A stretch of 16,558 nt of DNA from Desulfobulbaceae bacterium (GTDB lineage: Bacteria; Desulfobacterota; Desulfobulbia; Desulfobulbales; Desulfocapsaceae), in assembly GCA_027067035.1 (NCBI GenBank), contig JAMOMO010000075.1, forward strand, positions 1 to 16,558, given 5' to 3'. How positions within the stretch are numbered: the stretch's first letter is position 1; each line of letters opens with the position of its first letter. Positions 1 to 8,343 of the stretch are shown piece after piece. The position numbers were made by a program, and so were the translations under genes. The notes under the pieces are model-generated. The model was not told the DNA's origin. It saw nothing but the letters and a program-made list of their open reading frames with translations, and made no database searches.

Positions 1-2016
1 GGCTGGATCAAAGTCTGTGATGTTACCAAGCATATAGCGGATGGTATTTCGGATCTTGCGATAACTGTCAGCCACCTGTTTCAGAATTTCATCGGAGACC
101 TTGACGTCATCACGGTAATCCTCACTGGAGACCCAGAGGCGGAGAATTTCCGCACCAAACTTCTGGATCACCTCGCTGGGCGCCACAACATTACCAATGG
201 ATTTGGACATCTTCTTGCCCTGTCCGTCCACCACATAGCCATGGGTCAACACACCTTTGTAGGGTGCCCGGCCCCTGGTCCCGACAGAGGTAAGCAATGA
301 GCTCTGGAACCAGCCACGATGCTGATCACTGCCCTCAAGGTAGAGATCGGCAGGAGCACGAAGTTCAGGACGCGCTTCCACAACCGCCGCGTGAGAGCTC
401 CCCGAATCGAACCAGACATCGAGGATATCCTCCTCTTTTTCAAATTCTGTTGCCCCGCAGGAGCTGCAGCTGTACCCCTCATCAAGAAAATCCGAGAGCT
501 CGTGACGAAACCATGCATCGGCCCCTTCCTTACGAAACAACTCGTCAATGCGTGCAACAAGTGCCTCACTCTTCACCACTTCCCCACAGGCCCGGCAGGA
601 GACAACGGTTATGGGAACGCCCCAGGTACGCTGCCGCGACAGACACCAGTCGGGACGGTTTTCCACCATGGAGTGAATGCGCTGCATCCCCCACGCCGGT
701 GTCCACTGCACGTTCTCGATCTCAGCCAGGGCTTTCTTCTTCAGGTCATTGACCTCCATGGAGATAAACCACTGCGGTGTGGCCCGGTACATGACCGGTT
801 TTTTACAGCGCCAGCAGTGGGGATAGCTGTGATCTATCGAATCCTCATGGAGCAGGGCACCGGAGGCCGCCATATCCGCATTGATAACCGTATTCACTGC
901 AGGTACCTGCTGCCCGGCGTATTGACCCGCTTCCTCGGTGTAACGTCCCTCACTGTCAACCGGCGAGAGGATATCAAGGTCATAGCGAAGACCGGTGAGA
1001 TAATCGTCCGCACCATGCCCGGGAGCGGTATGAACACAGCCGGTTCCAGCCTCAAGGGTCACATAATTTGCAAGGACCATTAAAGAGTCCCGGTCCAGGA
1101 AGGGGTGGCGGCATTTCCGGTTTTCAAGACCCTTTGCAGAGAAGGTGGCCACAACAGAGTAATCCGCAATCCCCATCTTCTCCATAACCCCTTCCACCAT
1201 ATCTCTGGCCATGATAAGAGTTTCAGATCCGCTCTTTACCGCGGCATACTCAAAATCAGGATGAAAGGCAACTGCCAGATTTGCAGGAAGTGTCCAGGGT
1301 GTGGTGGTCCAGATAACAACAGAGAGACTGTTGCCGGCCAGGGCCGGGTCAATATCGGACCAGTCCTCTTCAACTGCAAACTTCACATAGATGGAAGGAG
1401 AGCTGTGATCATAATATTCCACCTCGGCTTCAGCCAGGGCAGTGGTACAGGTGGAACACCAGTAGACCGGTTTCTTGTTGCGGATCACCGAACCGGACAG
1501 CAGAAACTTGTTGAACTCTCTGGCAATTGTTGCCTGATAGTCATAATTCATGGTGAGATAGGGATTATCCCAGTCACCATGGACACCCAGTCGTTTAAAC
1601 TCCTGCTTCTGGGTCTTGATCCATTTCTCTGCATACTTGCGGCAGGCACCGCGCTTGGAAATTTTGGGGATGGAATTCTTTTTCTCGCCAAGCTCCTGAT
1701 CAACGTTGTGCTCGATGGGCAGCCCATGACAGTCCCAGCCGGGAATATACGGAGCCTGAAAACCTGCCATGCGGCGGGATTTCAGAATAATGTCCTTTAA
1801 AATCTTATTAAAAGCAGTACCGAGATGGATATGCCCATTGGCATAAGGAGGGCCGTCATGAAGCACATAGAGGGGCTTTCCCTCGGCATGCTCCTGCAGC
1901 ATTCCGTACAGATCTTCTTTTTCCCAGCGTTTAAGGTACATTGGCTCTTTCTGATTCAGATTGGCCTTCATCTTAAACTTGGTCTGCGGCAGATTCAGGG
2001 TGTCCCTGTAATCCAT
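1..2016 (-). CDS. ileS: Isoleucyl-tRNA synthetase, N-terminal 672 codons (cut by left edge)
   Basis: Cytoplasmic class Ia synthetase that charges tRNA-Ile and edits mischarged valine. The frame stays open from ATG at 2016 to base 1, so it lacks a stop inside the window. Visible parts: PPYANG plus the HIGH-equivalent HLGT (residues 64-67), GWDCHGLPIE (about 93-102), the threonine-rich editing peptide TTTPWTLPAN (237-246), the editing-site HTAPGHGADD (329-338), two CxxC pairs (474/477 and 517/520) that probably bind zinc, and KMSKS at 602-606, the same position as in the E. coli enzyme. The anticodon-binding domain and any C-terminal zinc finger lie beyond the edge; family members are about 930 aa. 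AAGGAG (2023-2028) sits 6 nt before the start. The final His of HIGH is Thr here, a variant I recall from other bacterial IleRS. Product is certain. Confidence 0.97.
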   Translation of the reverse strand, partial: MDYRDTLNLPQTKFKMKANLNQKEPMYLKRWEKEDLYGMLQEHAEGKPLYVLHDGPPYANGHIHLGTAFNKILKDIILKSRRMAGFQAPYIPGWDCHGLPIEHNVDQELGEKKNSIPKISKRGACRKYAEKWIKTQKQEFKRLGVHGDWDNPYLTMNYDYQATIAREFNKFLLSGSVIRNKKPVYWCSTCTTALAEAEVEYYDHSSPSIYVKFAVEEDWSDIDPALAGNSLSVVIWTTTPWTLPANLAVAFHPDFEYAAVKSGSETLIMARDMVEGVMEKMGIADYSVVATFSAKGLENRKCRHPFLDRDSLMVLANYVTLEAGTGCVHTAPGHGADDYLTGLRYDLDILSPVDSEGRYTEEAGQYAGQQVPAVNTVINADMAASGALLHEDSIDHSYPHCWRCKKPVMYRATPQWFISMEVNDLKKKALAEIENVQWTPAWGMQRIHSMVENRPDWCLSRQRTWGVPITVVSCRACGEVVKSEALVARIDELFRKEGADAWFRHELSDFLDEGYSCSSCGATEFEKEEDILDVWFDSGSSHAAVVEARPELRAPADLYLEGSDQHRGWFQSSLLTSVGTRGRAPYKGVLTHGYVVDGQGKKMSKSIGNVVAPSEVIQKFGAEILRLWVSSEDYRDDVKVSDEILKQVADSYRKIRNTIRYMLGNITDFDPA

Positions 2017-2022
2017 AACTCT

Positions 2023-2028
2023 CTCCTT
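2023..2028 (-). promoter_or_regulatory. Ribosome binding site of ileS
   Basis: On the minus strand this reads AAGGAG, 6 nt before the ATG at 2016. It fixes the ileS start. No T-box-like motif is visible in the roughly 200 bp upstream. Confidence 0.7.
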
Positions 2029-2118
2029 ATATAAAACATACTGGTCAGTTTGAGGTAAAAAAAATATACAACAGTAAAGGGGTTAAATTTACCAACTGCA
2101 GTCGAACTTGCAAGTAAA

Positions 2119-2134
2119 AATGGTAAAAACCATT
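2119..2134. repeat. Small inverted repeat in the ileS / cooC divergent spacer
   Basis: AATGGT and ACCATT form a perfect 6-bp stem around AAAA. Read on the minus strand it sits in the possible ileS leader and is followed by TTTAC, which is too weak a T-tract for a confident terminator. It could be an operator half-site pair or chance in AT-rich DNA. Confidence 0.3.
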
Positions 2135-2150
2135 GAAAACAGCTTTAAAT

Positions 2151-2179
2151 TTGACAACAGTGAACGCCTTAATTAGAGT
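2151..2179 (+). promoter_or_regulatory. Candidate sigma-70 promoter for the cooC-like gene
   Basis: TTGACA at 2151-2156 is a perfect -35 box. It is followed after 17 bp by TAGAGT at 2174-2179, a 4-of-6 match to TATAAT. It lies about 55 bp upstream of the ATG at 2237 in an AT-rich divergent spacer, pointing toward the cooC-like gene. The call rests on consensus matching only. Confidence 0.45.
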
Positions 2180-2236
2180 AGGAATGTTAGATATTTCATT
2201 AAATTCATTTCAAATCATTATATGTAGAGCTTACGA

Positions 2237-2995
2237 ATGACAAAAGTAATTGCCATGGCAGGCAAAGGCGGGACAGGTAAAACCACCACATCCGCCCTCC
2301 TGACCAGATATTTACTCAACAAAAAAGAGACTCCGTTTCTCCTTGTTGACGCTGATGCCAACGCCAATCTCAATGAACTTCTCGGCCTTGATGTCAACCT
2401 GACCCTTGGCCAGATTCGTAAAGAACTCAAGGGTGAACTGCCACCCAACGTCACCCGGGACCAGTTCATGGAGATGAAGATCCACCAGGCACTTATTGAA
2501 GAGAGCGGTTTTGATCTTCTTGTCATGGGACAACCCGACGGACCCGGCTGCTACTGCGCCGCCAACCAGTATCTTGCCATGACCATGGATAAGCTTGCTG
2601 AAAATTACAAATACATCATCGTTGACAACGAGGCGGGTATGGAGCATCTGAGCCGCATGAACATGCGCAGCATCGATTACCTGCTGGTCACCTCCGATCC
2701 GTCTGCCCGCGGCATACTCACCGCCAGACGAATTTCAGAAATCACCGAACCACTGGGACTTGAGATAAAAAATCAGTATCTTCTGGTGAACCGGGCTCCA
2801 CAGCCGGTGCCCCCTGCCCTGCAGGAAAAAATTGATGAGGCAGTGGCCGATTCCGGAATGGAGCTTGGCGGGATCATTCCTTCAAGTGACGTACTCATCA
2901 GTCAGGAGCTCAGCGGCAAGTCCTATATCGGGCTGGATGATTCAGCAGATATTATCCAGACAGTCAACGAAATATTTGACAGAATTTTCTCCTAA
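2237..2995 (+). CDS. CooC-type P-loop ATPase (nickel insertion accessory protein family)
   Basis: A 252-aa SIMIBI/MinD-class ATPase. It has the deviant Walker A GKGGTGKTT (residues 9-17) with signature Lys10, a Walker A'-like LVDADAN (36-42), and a Walker B region ending IIVDNEAG (127-134). The CxC pair C105/C107 in PGCYCAAN matches the metal-binding dimer motif of CooC. In that family ATP-driven dimerisation delivers nickel to carbon monoxide dehydrogenase or acetyl-CoA synthase. No CODH/ACS subunit lies in the window, so the client is unknown. The ATG start has a weak Shine-Dalgarno but gives the usual family N-terminus. The gene ends 71 bp before ftsE and may or may not share its transcript. 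A maturation ATPase for another metalloenzyme is possible; the family call is firm. Confidence 0.85.
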   Translation: MTKVIAMAGKGGTGKTTTSALLTRYLLNKKETPFLLVDADANANLNELLGLDVNLTLGQIRKELKGELPPNVTRDQFMEMKIHQALIEESGFDLLVMGQPDGPGCYCAANQYLAMTMDKLAENYKYIIVDNEAGMEHLSRMNMRSIDYLLVTSDPSARGILTARRISEITEPLGLEIKNQYLLVNRAPQPVPPALQEKIDEAVADSGMELGGIIPSSDVLISQELSGKSYIGLDDSADIIQTVNEIFDRIFS

Positions 2996-3010
2996 CCTGC
3001 CACCTGTTAT

Positions 3011-3016
3011 TATACT
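3011..3016 (+). promoter_or_regulatory. Possible -10 element ahead of ftsE
   Basis: TATACT (5 of 6 to TATAAT) lies in the short gap between the cooC-like gene and ftsE, without a good -35 box 17 bp upstream. If used, transcription would begin near 3023, after the GTG at 3019, which favours ATG 3067 as the ftsE start. Weak evidence. Confidence 0.25.
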
Positions 3017-3066
3017 CCGTGTCCAGTCAAGAATATAGAGAAGATAAAGCAACACCCGGCAACGTC

Positions 3067-3741
3067 ATGATCGAAATGATCAAGGTGAGCCGTACATATG
3101 ACCCGAACATAACTGCGCTCTCCGATATATCGCTGTCCATTGCCACCGGAGAGATGTTTTTTCTCATCGGCCGAAGCGGTGCCGGGAAGACCACCCTCCT
3201 GAAGCTTATCTGCAACATGGAAACCCCGAGCAACGGTCTCATCGAAGTTGCCGGCTACAATATCAACAAACTGAAAGGCAAGGACCTTGCCCACCTGAGA
3301 CAGAAAATCGGAGTCGCCTACCAGGATTTCAAGCTGCTCAGTAACCGCACCGTTGCTGAAAACATAGCAATTGCCATGGAAGTCTCCTACAAAAAGCCCC
3401 GGGCCATCAGGCATCGGGTGCGTGATCTTCTGGAGCAATTACAACTAGTGGACAAGCATGACACCCTCACCGGTGAACTTTCCCGTGGTGAGCAGCAGCG
3501 GGTTGCCCTGGCACGATCCGTCGCCAATTCGCCACGCCTCATCCTTGTGGATGAGCCAACGGGAAACCTTGACGCATCAACCACAAAACGGGTCATGGAA
3601 CTTCTTACCCGCTGTAACAAAGCCGGTGCCACCATTGTGATCGCCACCCATGACGACTCCATCTACCAGCAGGGCAACCACAGAATCATGGAGCTGCGTG
3701 ACGGCAACATCCACTCCCTCACAAGGGGGCAACTCTCATGA
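3067..3741 (+). CDS. ftsE: Cell division ATP-binding protein FtsE
   Basis: Cytoplasmic ABC ATPase that pairs with FtsX at the division septum and drives periplasmic peptidoglycan hydrolase activation. Numbered from ATG 3067 (224 aa, close to E. coli FtsE at 222 aa) the motifs are: Walker A GRSGAGKTT (35-43), Q-loop Gln86 in AYQDFKLL, signature LSRGEQQRVALAR (138-150), Walker B LILVDEPTGNLD (158-169), and the H-loop His195. All catalytic positions are present. The frame also opens at GTG 3019, but that would add 16 unconserved residues with no ribosome site, so 3067 is preferred; ATG 3076 is a further option. The stop overlaps the ftsX start by 4 bp (ATGA), implying translational coupling. Confidence 0.93.
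   Translation: MIEMIKVSRTYDPNITALSDISLSIATGEMFFLIGRSGAGKTTLLKLICNMETPSNGLIEVAGYNINKLKGKDLAHLRQKIGVAYQDFKLLSNRTVAENIAIAMEVSYKKPRAIRHRVRDLLEQLQLVDKHDTLTGELSRGEQQRVALARSVANSPRLILVDEPTGNLDASTTKRVMELLTRCNKAGATIVIATHDDSIYQQGNHRIMELRDGNIHSLTRGQLS
3723..3729 (+). promoter_or_regulatory. Ribosome binding site of ftsX
   Basis: AAGGGGG lies 8 nt before the ftsX ATG, inside the last codons of ftsE. Together with the ATGA overlap it fixes the start. Confidence 0.6.
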
Positions 3742-4625
3742 ATTTCTGGTTCGCAGTCTTCAGACAGGCGGGACGTAACCTCAGGCAGACATGGACTTCC
3801 CAGTTCATGACCTTTCTCACAGTGAGCCTTTCCGTACTCATCTTTGCCTTTTTCTATCTTATCTACACCAACATGCTTGGCGCAGGTGACCGCCTAAGTG
3901 ATGATCTCCGGCTTATCGTCTATCTCGAAGAAGAGCCGGGCCCCCAGATGCAGGAGCAGCTGCGCCGGAAAATACAGAACTTTGATGACGTTGAAGAGAT
4001 CCATTTTATCTCGCGGGAAGAGGCCTATCAGCGTTTTGCCAGACAGCTTGGAGAGAATTCCGATGTGTTAAAAGACATGCCCAAAAATTTTCTCCCCGCC
4101 TCCATTGAGGTGATTCCCTTAAAAAGTCTGCGCGGTTACAACCAGATAAAACTCTTTTCAGAATACCTGGCCAACCTGCCCGGTACGGAGAAAGTACAGT
4201 ATGGCCAGGAGTGGGTGGAGCGTTTCTATTACTTTACCAGGCTGCTCACCATCGTTGTTTTTCTCTCTGGTACGCTCCTGATCCTCACCGCCACCTTTAT
4301 GGTTGCCTACACCATCAGGCTCACCATCATGGGACGACAGGACGAACTGGAACTCCTGAAACTTGTCGGTGCCACCAACAGCTATATCCGAACCCCCTTT
4401 CTCATTGAAGGGATTCTCCAGGGATTCATGGGCTCCATCATCGGCCTCACTGCACTCTACGGCCTGTTCCAGTGGATCAGCTCCCACTTTGCAGGACCGG
4501 GCCTCTTAAGTCTGTTTCAGTTTTCTTTTTTCCCGCCCATTGTTATTTTTCTTATCATCCTCTCCTCCATCTGCCTCTGCAGCATCGGCAGTTATACTTC
4601 CATCAGAAAATTTCTCCGAATCTGA
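3738..4625 (+). CDS. ftsX: Cell division protein FtsX (permease-like)
   Basis: A 295-aa inner-membrane partner of FtsE that passes ATP-driven conformational change to a periplasmic hydrolase activator. It has the family layout: short cytoplasmic N-terminus, TM1 (about 24-46), a periplasmic domain (about 47-165) with ISREEAYQRF (91-100) and NFLPASIEV (117-125), then TM2 (about 168-193), TM3 (221-247) and TM4 (264-287). The TM2-TM3 loop carries the typical ELLKLVGAT (205-213) and the stretch up to TM3 ends PFLIEG. It overlaps ftsE by 4 bp, and its TGA shares one base with the next ATG. This tight packing supports a co-translated FtsE-FtsX-activator set. Confidence 0.94.
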   Translation: MNFWFAVFRQAGRNLRQTWTSQFMTFLTVSLSVLIFAFFYLIYTNMLGAGDRLSDDLRLIVYLEEEPGPQMQEQLRRKIQNFDDVEEIHFISREEAYQRFARQLGENSDVLKDMPKNFLPASIEVIPLKSLRGYNQIKLFSEYLANLPGTEKVQYGQEWVERFYYFTRLLTIVVFLSGTLLILTATFMVAYTIRLTIMGRQDELELLKLVGATNSYIRTPFLIEGILQGFMGSIIGLTALYGLFQWISSHFAGPGLLSLFQFSFFPPIVIFLIILSSICLCSIGSYTSIRKFLRI

Positions 4626-5869
4626 TGCCTCGTCAACACACCGCACCCGGATATCTCAGGCTCACAGGCCAAAATACTCTCATACTGTTACTCTTCTGGA
4701 GCGTGCTCGCCTGTCCCTTCACAGTACCTGCCGTCAGCGGGGCTGCAACAGATCGAAAGGCGGAAAAACAGCGTATCAGACAGAGTATAAACAAGTTCAG
4801 TATCAATATCAGCAAACTCCAGGACGGCATTGCAGGACAGTTACAGCAGATAGAGTTCAGTAAAAAAAAGAAACGCAGTCTTCTAGATGAGCTCAATGCA
4901 ATCAACAGCAGACTGGTGGCCCAGCTTGAAAAGCTGCACATCCTTGAACAGCGGATGGCCACACAGGAGGAACTGATTGCCGCCAAAGAGCAGGAACTCC
5001 AGGAGGCAAAAGCCGCCAAGAAAGATGTCCAGGATCATCTTCAGGTGCGTATCAAGGCCTACTACAAGATGGGAAAAATCGGTATTGCCAATGTGGCCTT
5101 TTCCACAGAAAGCCTGCCGCAGATGCTGAAGTTTCGTGATTCCTTCGCCACTCTGATCGATTATGACAGGAACCTGATCAATGTCTTCCGCAATACCATT
5201 GCAGAGATACAGAAAGCCAAGGAGACCCTGAGCCTTGAAAAAACCGTTCTCAATGACTTTATTACCCAGGCACGCAAGGAACAGGATACCCTCAACACCA
5301 TTAAAGCTGAAAAGGAAACCCTGCTCAGCCGAATAGAAACTCAAAAAGAGCTTCACGAACAGGCTGTCAAAGAGATGAAAAAAGTGGCAGATGACCTCTC
5401 ACGCTCCCTTGAGTCTCTAAAGAGAGAGGATCAGCTCTTTGACCAGGGCTTTCTGCTCGACAAAGGCAAACATCCCGCTCCCATACAGGGGACTGTTATT
5501 GCCCGTTTCGGTGAAAAGCGCAAAAACCGTCTCGGAGTGAGCGGCCAGACCACCGGGATCACCATTGCCACAAGCGGTGTGCATCCGGTCAAGGCTATTT
5601 TCGAAGGTGAAGTACGCTACGCCTCCTATCTTTACGGATATGGAAATACCGTGATCATTGATCACGGGTTCCAGTACTTCAGCATCCTCTCACGGCTGGA
5701 AAAACTCCTGGTAAAGGAGGGTGACAAAGTGGAGCAGGGAGACACCATAGCCCTCACCGGTGATACCGCAACACTCATGGAAGAGGGGATCTACCTTGAA
5801 ATCAGACATGGTTCCACCCCCCTTGACCCGCTACAGTGGCTTGACAACAGCGACCTTATTCTGCAATAA
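4625..5869 (+). CDS. envC: EnvC-like periplasmic coiled-coil/LytM activator, degenerate active site
   Basis: A 414-aa exported protein. It has an N-terminal signal (hydrophobic 18-36, likely cut near 39-41), a long coiled-coil rich region (about 43-270) and a C-terminal LytM/M23-type domain (about 285-406). The M23 metal ligands are gone. The HxGxD site reads TTGITI (309-314), the middle catalytic His position reads SRL (356-358), and the HxHFE site reads GIYLE (388-392). This matches the inactive EnvC of E. coli, which binds FtsX and activates amidases. The frame opens further upstream (ATG 4472), but that lies inside ftsX and gives no signal peptide. ATG 4625 overlaps the ftsX stop by one base and starts a good signal sequence. 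Position after ftsEX fits the role; the amidase partner is not here. Confidence 0.88.
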   Translation: MPRQHTAPGYLRLTGQNTLILLLFWSVLACPFTVPAVSGAATDRKAEKQRIRQSINKFSINISKLQDGIAGQLQQIEFSKKKKRSLLDELNAINSRLVAQLEKLHILEQRMATQEELIAAKEQELQEAKAAKKDVQDHLQVRIKAYYKMGKIGIANVAFSTESLPQMLKFRDSFATLIDYDRNLINVFRNTIAEIQKAKETLSLEKTVLNDFITQARKEQDTLNTIKAEKETLLSRIETQKELHEQAVKEMKKVADDLSRSLESLKREDQLFDQGFLLDKGKHPAPIQGTVIARFGEKRKNRLGVSGQTTGITIATSGVHPVKAIFEGEVRYASYLYGYGNTVIIDHGFQYFSILSRLEKLLVKEGDKVEQGDTIALTGDTATLMEEGIYLEIRHGSTPLDPLQWLDNSDLILQ

Positions 5870-5962
5870 TCAGAAGAATCGTTCTTTAATACACTGTTCC
5901 GGATTTCCCATACAAAAGGTGCCTTCAAAACTATTCTCAATTACTTCCAAAACGGACATCAC

Positions 5963-7339
5963 GTGAAAATATTAACCACCCTCATCGCCACCCTTTCAAT
6001 TTTTCTCTCCTGCAGCACTGTCCTGCATGCAGCAATATCCCAGGAACAGCGCGAAGCCACCTACCAGCAGCTTGAAACCTTTGCTAATGTACTCAGTATA
6101 TTACAGGAAAACTACATCGATGAGATTGATGCGGACAAAACCATAGAGGGGGCAATCAGCGGCATGCTCCTCTCCCTCGACCCGCACTCTTCCTATCTTA
6201 CTGCAGAGGACTTTGATGAACTCCAGGAGGAGACACGTGGAAATTTTTCTGGAATAGGAATTGAAGTCACCATCCGTGACGGCATCCTCACCGTCATTTC
6301 TCCCATTGAAGGAACCCCCGCCGACAAGGCCGGGCTGCAGGCCAAAGATCTGATTGTGAAGATCAACGGGGAGGCGACCAAGGATATGCCATCCATGGAA
6401 GCCATAAAACTCCTCCGCGGTCCAAAGGGAAGCAAGGTCATGATTTCAATATATCGTGACGGCTGGCAGGAGCTCAAGGATTTCACCATTGTCCGTGATA
6501 TTATTTCACTGCACAGTGTTAACGGCATGTTTCTGGAACCCGGCTTTGCCTATGTGCGGATCACAAACTTCCAGGGGCAGACCACCAAAGATGTCAAAGA
6601 ACTGCTCCAGAAACTCGAGGAAAAACATCACATCAAAGGACTCATCCTTGATCTCCGTAACAATCCCGGTGGACTTCTTGATCAGGCGATTTCCGTCTCT
6701 GATATCTTCCTTGAAAAGGGTCTTGTGGTGTACACCAAGGGGCGTATCCAGGAACAAAACATGACATTTCAGGCCCATTCCAACAATGGCAAGAACCTCT
6801 ACCCCCTGGTTATTCTGGTAAACGAAGGTTCAGCCAGTGCCTCGGAAATTGTGGCCGGAGCAATCCAGGACCATAAACGTGGAGTGATTGTGGGAACCAA
6901 GACCTTTGGCAAGGGCTCCGTACAGACAATTCTTCCCATGCCCGGCGGATCAGGTCTCAGAATAACAACCGCCCGCTACTTCACCCCGAACGGCAGATCA
7001 ATCCAGGCAACGGGCATTGTTCCCGACGTGGAGGTTCCCTATATCCCCTATGTCAAGCAGGAGAAGGACGAGCGGATACTCCCGAATTTTCTACGGGAGG
7101 CGGACCTGAAAAACCACATCCTGAACAGCAGTGAAGACAACAGGAAGGCAGAAGAGAAACCCTCCGGGGCAGACGACACTGCAGCACAAAAAGAACGGAG
7201 AAAAATCGCTGATCGTCTGAAAAAAGACAACCAGCTCCGCAGTGCCCTGAACATCTTAAAAAGTCTGAATCTCTACACCGAGTACAGAACCAGTTCTGCA
7301 ACAGATGGAGTCAAACCGGACCTCAAGAAAACCGAATAG
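5963..7339 (+). CDS. ctpA: Carboxyl-terminal processing protease, S41 family (CtpA/Prc type)
   Basis: A 458-aa periplasmic serine protease. It has a signal peptide (hydrophobic 5-21, likely cut after LHA at 21-23), a PDZ domain (about 95-180) with the SGIGIEV strand (96-102), and the S41 core. Ser292 in GSASASEI and Lys317 in FGKGSVQ form the Ser-Lys dyad with the family's spacing of 25 residues. LRNNPGG (231-237) is the usual core motif. The C-terminal tail (about 365-458) is highly charged and low-complexity. It starts at GTG; no better in-frame start precedes the signal peptide. It lies 93 bp after envC, the linkage also seen in other proteobacteria. Substrates may include cell-wall hydrolases, as for Prc and MepS in E. 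coli; that is inference here. It is convergent with era, 12 bp away. Confidence 0.92.
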   Translation: MKILTTLIATLSIFLSCSTVLHAAISQEQREATYQQLETFANVLSILQENYIDEIDADKTIEGAISGMLLSLDPHSSYLTAEDFDELQEETRGNFSGIGIEVTIRDGILTVISPIEGTPADKAGLQAKDLIVKINGEATKDMPSMEAIKLLRGPKGSKVMISIYRDGWQELKDFTIVRDIISLHSVNGMFLEPGFAYVRITNFQGQTTKDVKELLQKLEEKHHIKGLILDLRNNPGGLLDQAISVSDIFLEKGLVVYTKGRIQEQNMTFQAHSNNGKNLYPLVILVNEGSASASEIVAGAIQDHKRGVIVGTKTFGKGSVQTILPMPGGSGLRITTARYFTPNGRSIQATGIVPDVEVPYIPYVKQEKDERILPNFLREADLKNHILNSSEDNRKAEEKPSGADDTAAQKERRKIADRLKKDNQLRSALNILKSLNLYTEYRTSSATDGVKPDLKKTE

Positions 7340-7351
7340 ACACGACTTCCG

Positions 7352-8278
7352 TCAGAAGCCCAGCTCTTTCAGAAAGCGCTCATCTTTTGACCAGTTTTTC
7401 CTGACCTTTACCCAGAGCTTTAAGAGCACCTTCTGGCCCAGCAGTTTCTCAATATCCTTGCGTGCCGCAATGCCGATGCTCTTCAGCTTCTTGCCGCCCT
7501 TCCCGATGACAATACCCTTCTGTGAGCCTCTCTCCAGAACAATTGTCGCATGGATGGTGGTCATCCGCTTCTTCTCGTCGTCCTGAAAGGACTCAATGGT
7601 CACCGCCGATGAATAGGGAATTTCCTGACCGGTGAGCAGGAAGACCTTCTCCCTGACAATTTCGGCCACCAGAAATCTCTCGGTCGCGTTCGTTGGAATA
7701 TCCTCTGGAAAATAGCGTGGGCCCATGGGAAGGAGCGTGAGCAGCTCATTCAGTACAGCATCCGTCCCTTCACCGGTGAGGGCGGAGACGGGCATCACAC
7801 TGTGGAACGGATAGAGTTCCGAGTAGTGTTGTATCATGGGCAGCAGCAGTTCCTTGTCCTGAAGATCCACTTTATTCAGGACAAGGATAACCGGTGCCTC
7901 AACACCGTCCATCTGCTCAATCATCTCTTTATTTTTCTCCTCTGCTACCTTTTCGGGCAGGGGCAGAGAAACATCTATCATGTAGAGAATCACATCAACT
8001 TCCTTGAGACTCTCCATGGCAATGCGCACCATCTCGCGGTTCAGCGGCTGACGCGCCTTATGCAGGCCTGGAGTATCAAGGAGAACAACCTGATAGCCCT
8101 CACCGTTCACCACTCCGAGGATCCGGTTTCTGGTGGTCTGGGGTTTATGACTGACAATGGAAATCTTTTGACCAAGAAACTGGTTCATCAGTGTTGATTT
8201 ACCGGCATTCGGGGGGCCTACAATGGCCACCATACCAGAGCGGATGCTTTCACCTAGAAAATCGTTTATATCTATCAA
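7352..8278 (-). CDS. era: GTPase Era
   Basis: A 308-aa essential-type GTPase that binds 16S rRNA near its 3' end and promotes 30S maturation. G-domain motifs: G1 GPPNAGKS (21-28), G2 around TTR (48-50), G3 DTPG (68-71), G4 NKVD (135-138), G5 SAL. The C-terminal KH domain carries VIGKGGKKLKSIG (about 256-268). The start is a TTG supported by AAGGA 8 nt upstream; it gives a 15-residue lead before the usual SGMVAIVG start, and Met16 is the alternative. It is convergent with ctpA and divergent from the RNB gene. No clear terminator sits in the 12-bp gap to ctpA. Confidence 0.95.
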   Translation of the reverse strand: MIDINDFLGESIRSGMVAIVGPPNAGKSTLMNQFLGQKISIVSHKPQTTRNRILGVVNGEGYQVVLLDTPGLHKARQPLNREMVRIAMESLKEVDVILYMIDVSLPLPEKVAEEKNKEMIEQMDGVEAPVILVLNKVDLQDKELLLPMIQHYSELYPFHSVMPVSALTGEGTDAVLNELLTLLPMGPRYFPEDIPTNATERFLVAEIVREKVFLLTGQEIPYSSAVTIESFQDDEKKRMTTIHATIVLERGSQKGIVIGKGGKKLKSIGIAARKDIEKLLGQKVLLKLWVKVRKNWSKDERFLKELGF

Positions 8279-8286
8279 TCTCTCAA

Positions 8287-8291
8287 TCCTT
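8287..8291 (-). promoter_or_regulatory. Ribosome binding site supporting the era TTG start
   Basis: Minus-strand AAGGA, 8 nt before the TTG at 8278. No comparable site precedes the in-frame Met16 codon, so TTG is the better start. Confidence 0.55.
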
Positions 8292-8343
8292 CATTATGAA
8301 TAAAAATAATTCTTTTTTAAAGTGCTCAAAATTAAAAAGCACA

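Noticed and set aside
319..1800. Long plus-strand open frames (254 and 231 codons) opposite ileS
   Set aside because: They are antisense shadows of the well-conserved ileS frame, with no family features.
2017..2236. T-box riboswitch upstream of ileS
   Set aside because: Reading the minus strand of this leader shows no T-box consensus or terminator/antiterminator pair, only a 6-bp stem.
3019..3066. GTG 3019 as the ftsE start
   Set aside because: It adds 16 residues not seen in FtsE, has no ribosome site, and a possible -10 element overlaps its upstream edge. ATG 3067 gives the family length.
4472..4624. ATG 4472 as the EnvC-like start
   Set aside because: It would overlap ftsX by over 150 bp and bury the signal peptide 50 residues in. 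ATG 4625 overlaps the ftsX stop by one base and starts a normal signal sequence.
7337..7354. Bidirectional terminator between convergent ctpA and era
   Set aside because: The gap is only 12 bp and holds no stem with T-tracts.
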